Shown: piece after piece, positions 62,540 through 64,000 of the stretch
How positions within the stretch are numbered: position 1 is the first letter of the stretch
Layout of the letters: each line of letters begins with the position of its first letter
The notes under the pieces: model-generated
Databases searched by the model: none
What the model saw: the letters and a program-made list of their open reading frames with translations, nothing else
Told to the model about the DNA's origin: nothing
Translations under genes and position numbers: made by a program
From: Bagarius yarrelli
Lineage: Eukaryota; Chordata; Actinopteri; Siluriformes; Sisoridae
Assembly: GCA_005784505.1 (NCBI GenBank)
Contig: VCAZ01000349.1
Coordinates: forward strand, 62,001 to 126,000
Length of the DNA stretch: 64,000 nucleotides
Direction: 5' to 3'

Positions 62540-62812
62540 CATTTTAGTGGTTAGCAGTTTTGACTAATAACCTTCTGTGCTTCAGGTTTGTCCTCAAGGT
62601 TCTCTGCTTTCATCCAGTCCAAAGCTGTGTTATAAGATGATTGGCATCCACAAACTGTCAAGTTGGTGATAGTGTGTGTGACTGTGCCCTTTGATGGGTT
62701 GGTACCCTGTCAAGGGTGCCCTGTGCCTTGTTACTGAGTCCCCTGGTTTAGACTTCAGGGTCTCTATGGAGGATATGTGCTACAGAAAATGGATAAATGG
62801 ATGAAAGGATGG
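62540..62812 (+). mobile_element. Diverged V-SINE-like repeat
   Basis: The order 'TTAGTGGTTAGCAG', 'CAGTCCAAAGCTGTG', 'GATTGGCATCCACAAACTGT', 'GTGCCCTTTGATGGGTTGG', 'ACCCTGTCAAGGGTGCCCTG', 'AGAAAATGGATAAATGGATG' is that of abundant tRNA-derived fish SINEs ending in a GGATGG-type tail. It is heavily diverged. Confidence 0.65.
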
Positions 62813-62814
62813 GC

Positions 62815-64000
62815 CTTACAGCTGACTTGGAATTTAGCAAACTGTAAAATTATCCACAGAAGAGAATGGGATGGTTTCCTTGTTTGACATGACCTAGATA
62901 TCTCGGAGACATAAAAAACAAGTACTTTCACTGTGGTTATTTCAATATATTTCTTCACAGGAGTCTTAATAATAAAGTAAATTCTATATCGTAGTTAAAT
63001 ATTGGTTTATCCAAGGAAGCCAAAGTCCTAAATCCTAAATATTTTAAGAGATAATACATGCGTATAAGAAGTCTGGTCTAAAAATTTCATGTTGTATAAG
63101 ATGAAGAAGTGAAGCAACAAAGAGGAAATTTCATGTCGACCTCTTGCTCGATCACAAGAAAGAGACGATAGATATGCAAATAAGTTAGAGAGGAGGAAGC
63201 ATAATGAAGCCGCAGGAGGAGTCTGGGGAGCAAGTGTCGACGAGGAAATGACAGGTGGACCTCCCTTTCTCGCTGAGGAGGAGCAGGTAAGGCCGCATGG
63301 GTGGGTGCAGAGCACGCCAGGGACGTACTGCTGTTTCATCTGAGCTGACGTTTTGAGCCCACGTGAACAACATTAACACACAGAGCGACATTTAAAAAGG
63401 ACAGGGAATTAGTAGCGGAAAATGTTGCCTTTGAACATCGTGCATCGCAAATGCTTCCAGCGCTGCAGGATAAACATGTTATTATAACTGTATAATATCA
63501 GATGCAAAGTACAGGTGAACTCAGCTGTGTCGGGATTCATTAAAATAGTTTGGTTAGCAAAGTGCCAGAGACATTCTTAAATCCAAAACCGGTTGTTTTG
63601 TGAGGAGTTTGTCGCAATTAGCTCCTCACTATTGTCAGTCTGGAATACAGAACTGCCATGCTAATAAAGGTCACGGAGATGTAGCGGAACGCAGCATTCT
63701 CAGCATTCCAGGAAAGAAGCCGTTGCTTTGATTAATGTTCCTTATTATAATTGCGACATTTGATACGTTTGCGCCACAATGTGCTTTATGCAGCGCTTGA
63801 TTGGTCTAAGGTATCTTTTTAGGGCCAAAAAGCCTGTCTTTGTTCTCACAAAAAAAAACCCCTGGCCATCATGGCTCCAGTGCTGCTATTCCGCAGTCCT
63901 CGCAATTTAATGGTTTGGTGAACACAGCTTGCTTTCTTTTTTGTACCTGCCTGACAACTCGACTCCTTTATCGAGATAGAAACTCAGGTTTGCATGCAAA
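62815..64000. other. Non-coding end of window
   Basis: No exon recognised. 63,600-63,830 is of mixed composition, with ATTAAT and ATAATTG homeobox-like words; no function can be assigned. Confidence 0.4.

Overview
The window is vertebrate nuclear DNA, most likely from a teleost fish. The genes are split by many short GT-AG introns, the DNA is AT-rich, and there are many microsatellites, minisatellites and fish-type mobile elements (tRNA-derived SINEs, a Tc1-like element, a Ty3/gypsy remnant). The recurrent SINE tail with the words 'GTCGCTCT' and 'GTCTGCCAAATGCTG' is common in otophysan fishes, which is a weak pointer to catfish or relatives. Three protein genes can be supported; everything else is intronic or intergenic.

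Layout. 1-15,611 is non-coding and probably lies in the long intron upstream of the FBXL7 exons. 15,612-20,126 (+) carries the last two coding exons of FBXL7 (F-box plus leucine-rich repeats, an SCF substrate receptor). 22,374-25,593 (+) is a complete, compact eight-exon IMPA1 (inositol monophosphatase), with a large minisatellite in intron 1. 27,066-35,567 (-) is a twenty-exon RBR ubiquitin ligase related to RNF31/HOIP; its first coding exon was not found. IMPA1 and this ligase converge, 1.5 kb apart. A CpG-rich segment near 38,000-38,290 is the likely promoter of the ligase. From 38.3 to 64 kb I see no convincing protein exon, only repeats and possible conserved non-coding elements.

The most interesting object is the minus-strand ligase. 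Spliced by reading frame, it joins an N-terminal UEV (TSG101-like E2-variant) domain, whose PTAP-pocket residues look intact, to an RRM-like domain, a UBA-like segment and a HOIP-type RING1-IBR-RING2-LDD module. All exon phases agree except at one place: the second cysteine codon of RING2 lacks one base, so this copy is either frameshifted or carries a sequence error. The second striking object is the IMPA1 intron 1 minisatellite, whose 38-bp unit resembles the 3' splice junction of IMPA1 exon 2 itself, so about 18 decoy junction copies stand in front of the true exon.

FBXL7 and the HOIP-like ligase both belong to ubiquitin signalling and IMPA1 to inositol recycling. I see no evidence that the three act together. 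All exon calls come from reading frames, splice signals and remembered family motifs; no alignment or database search was run.
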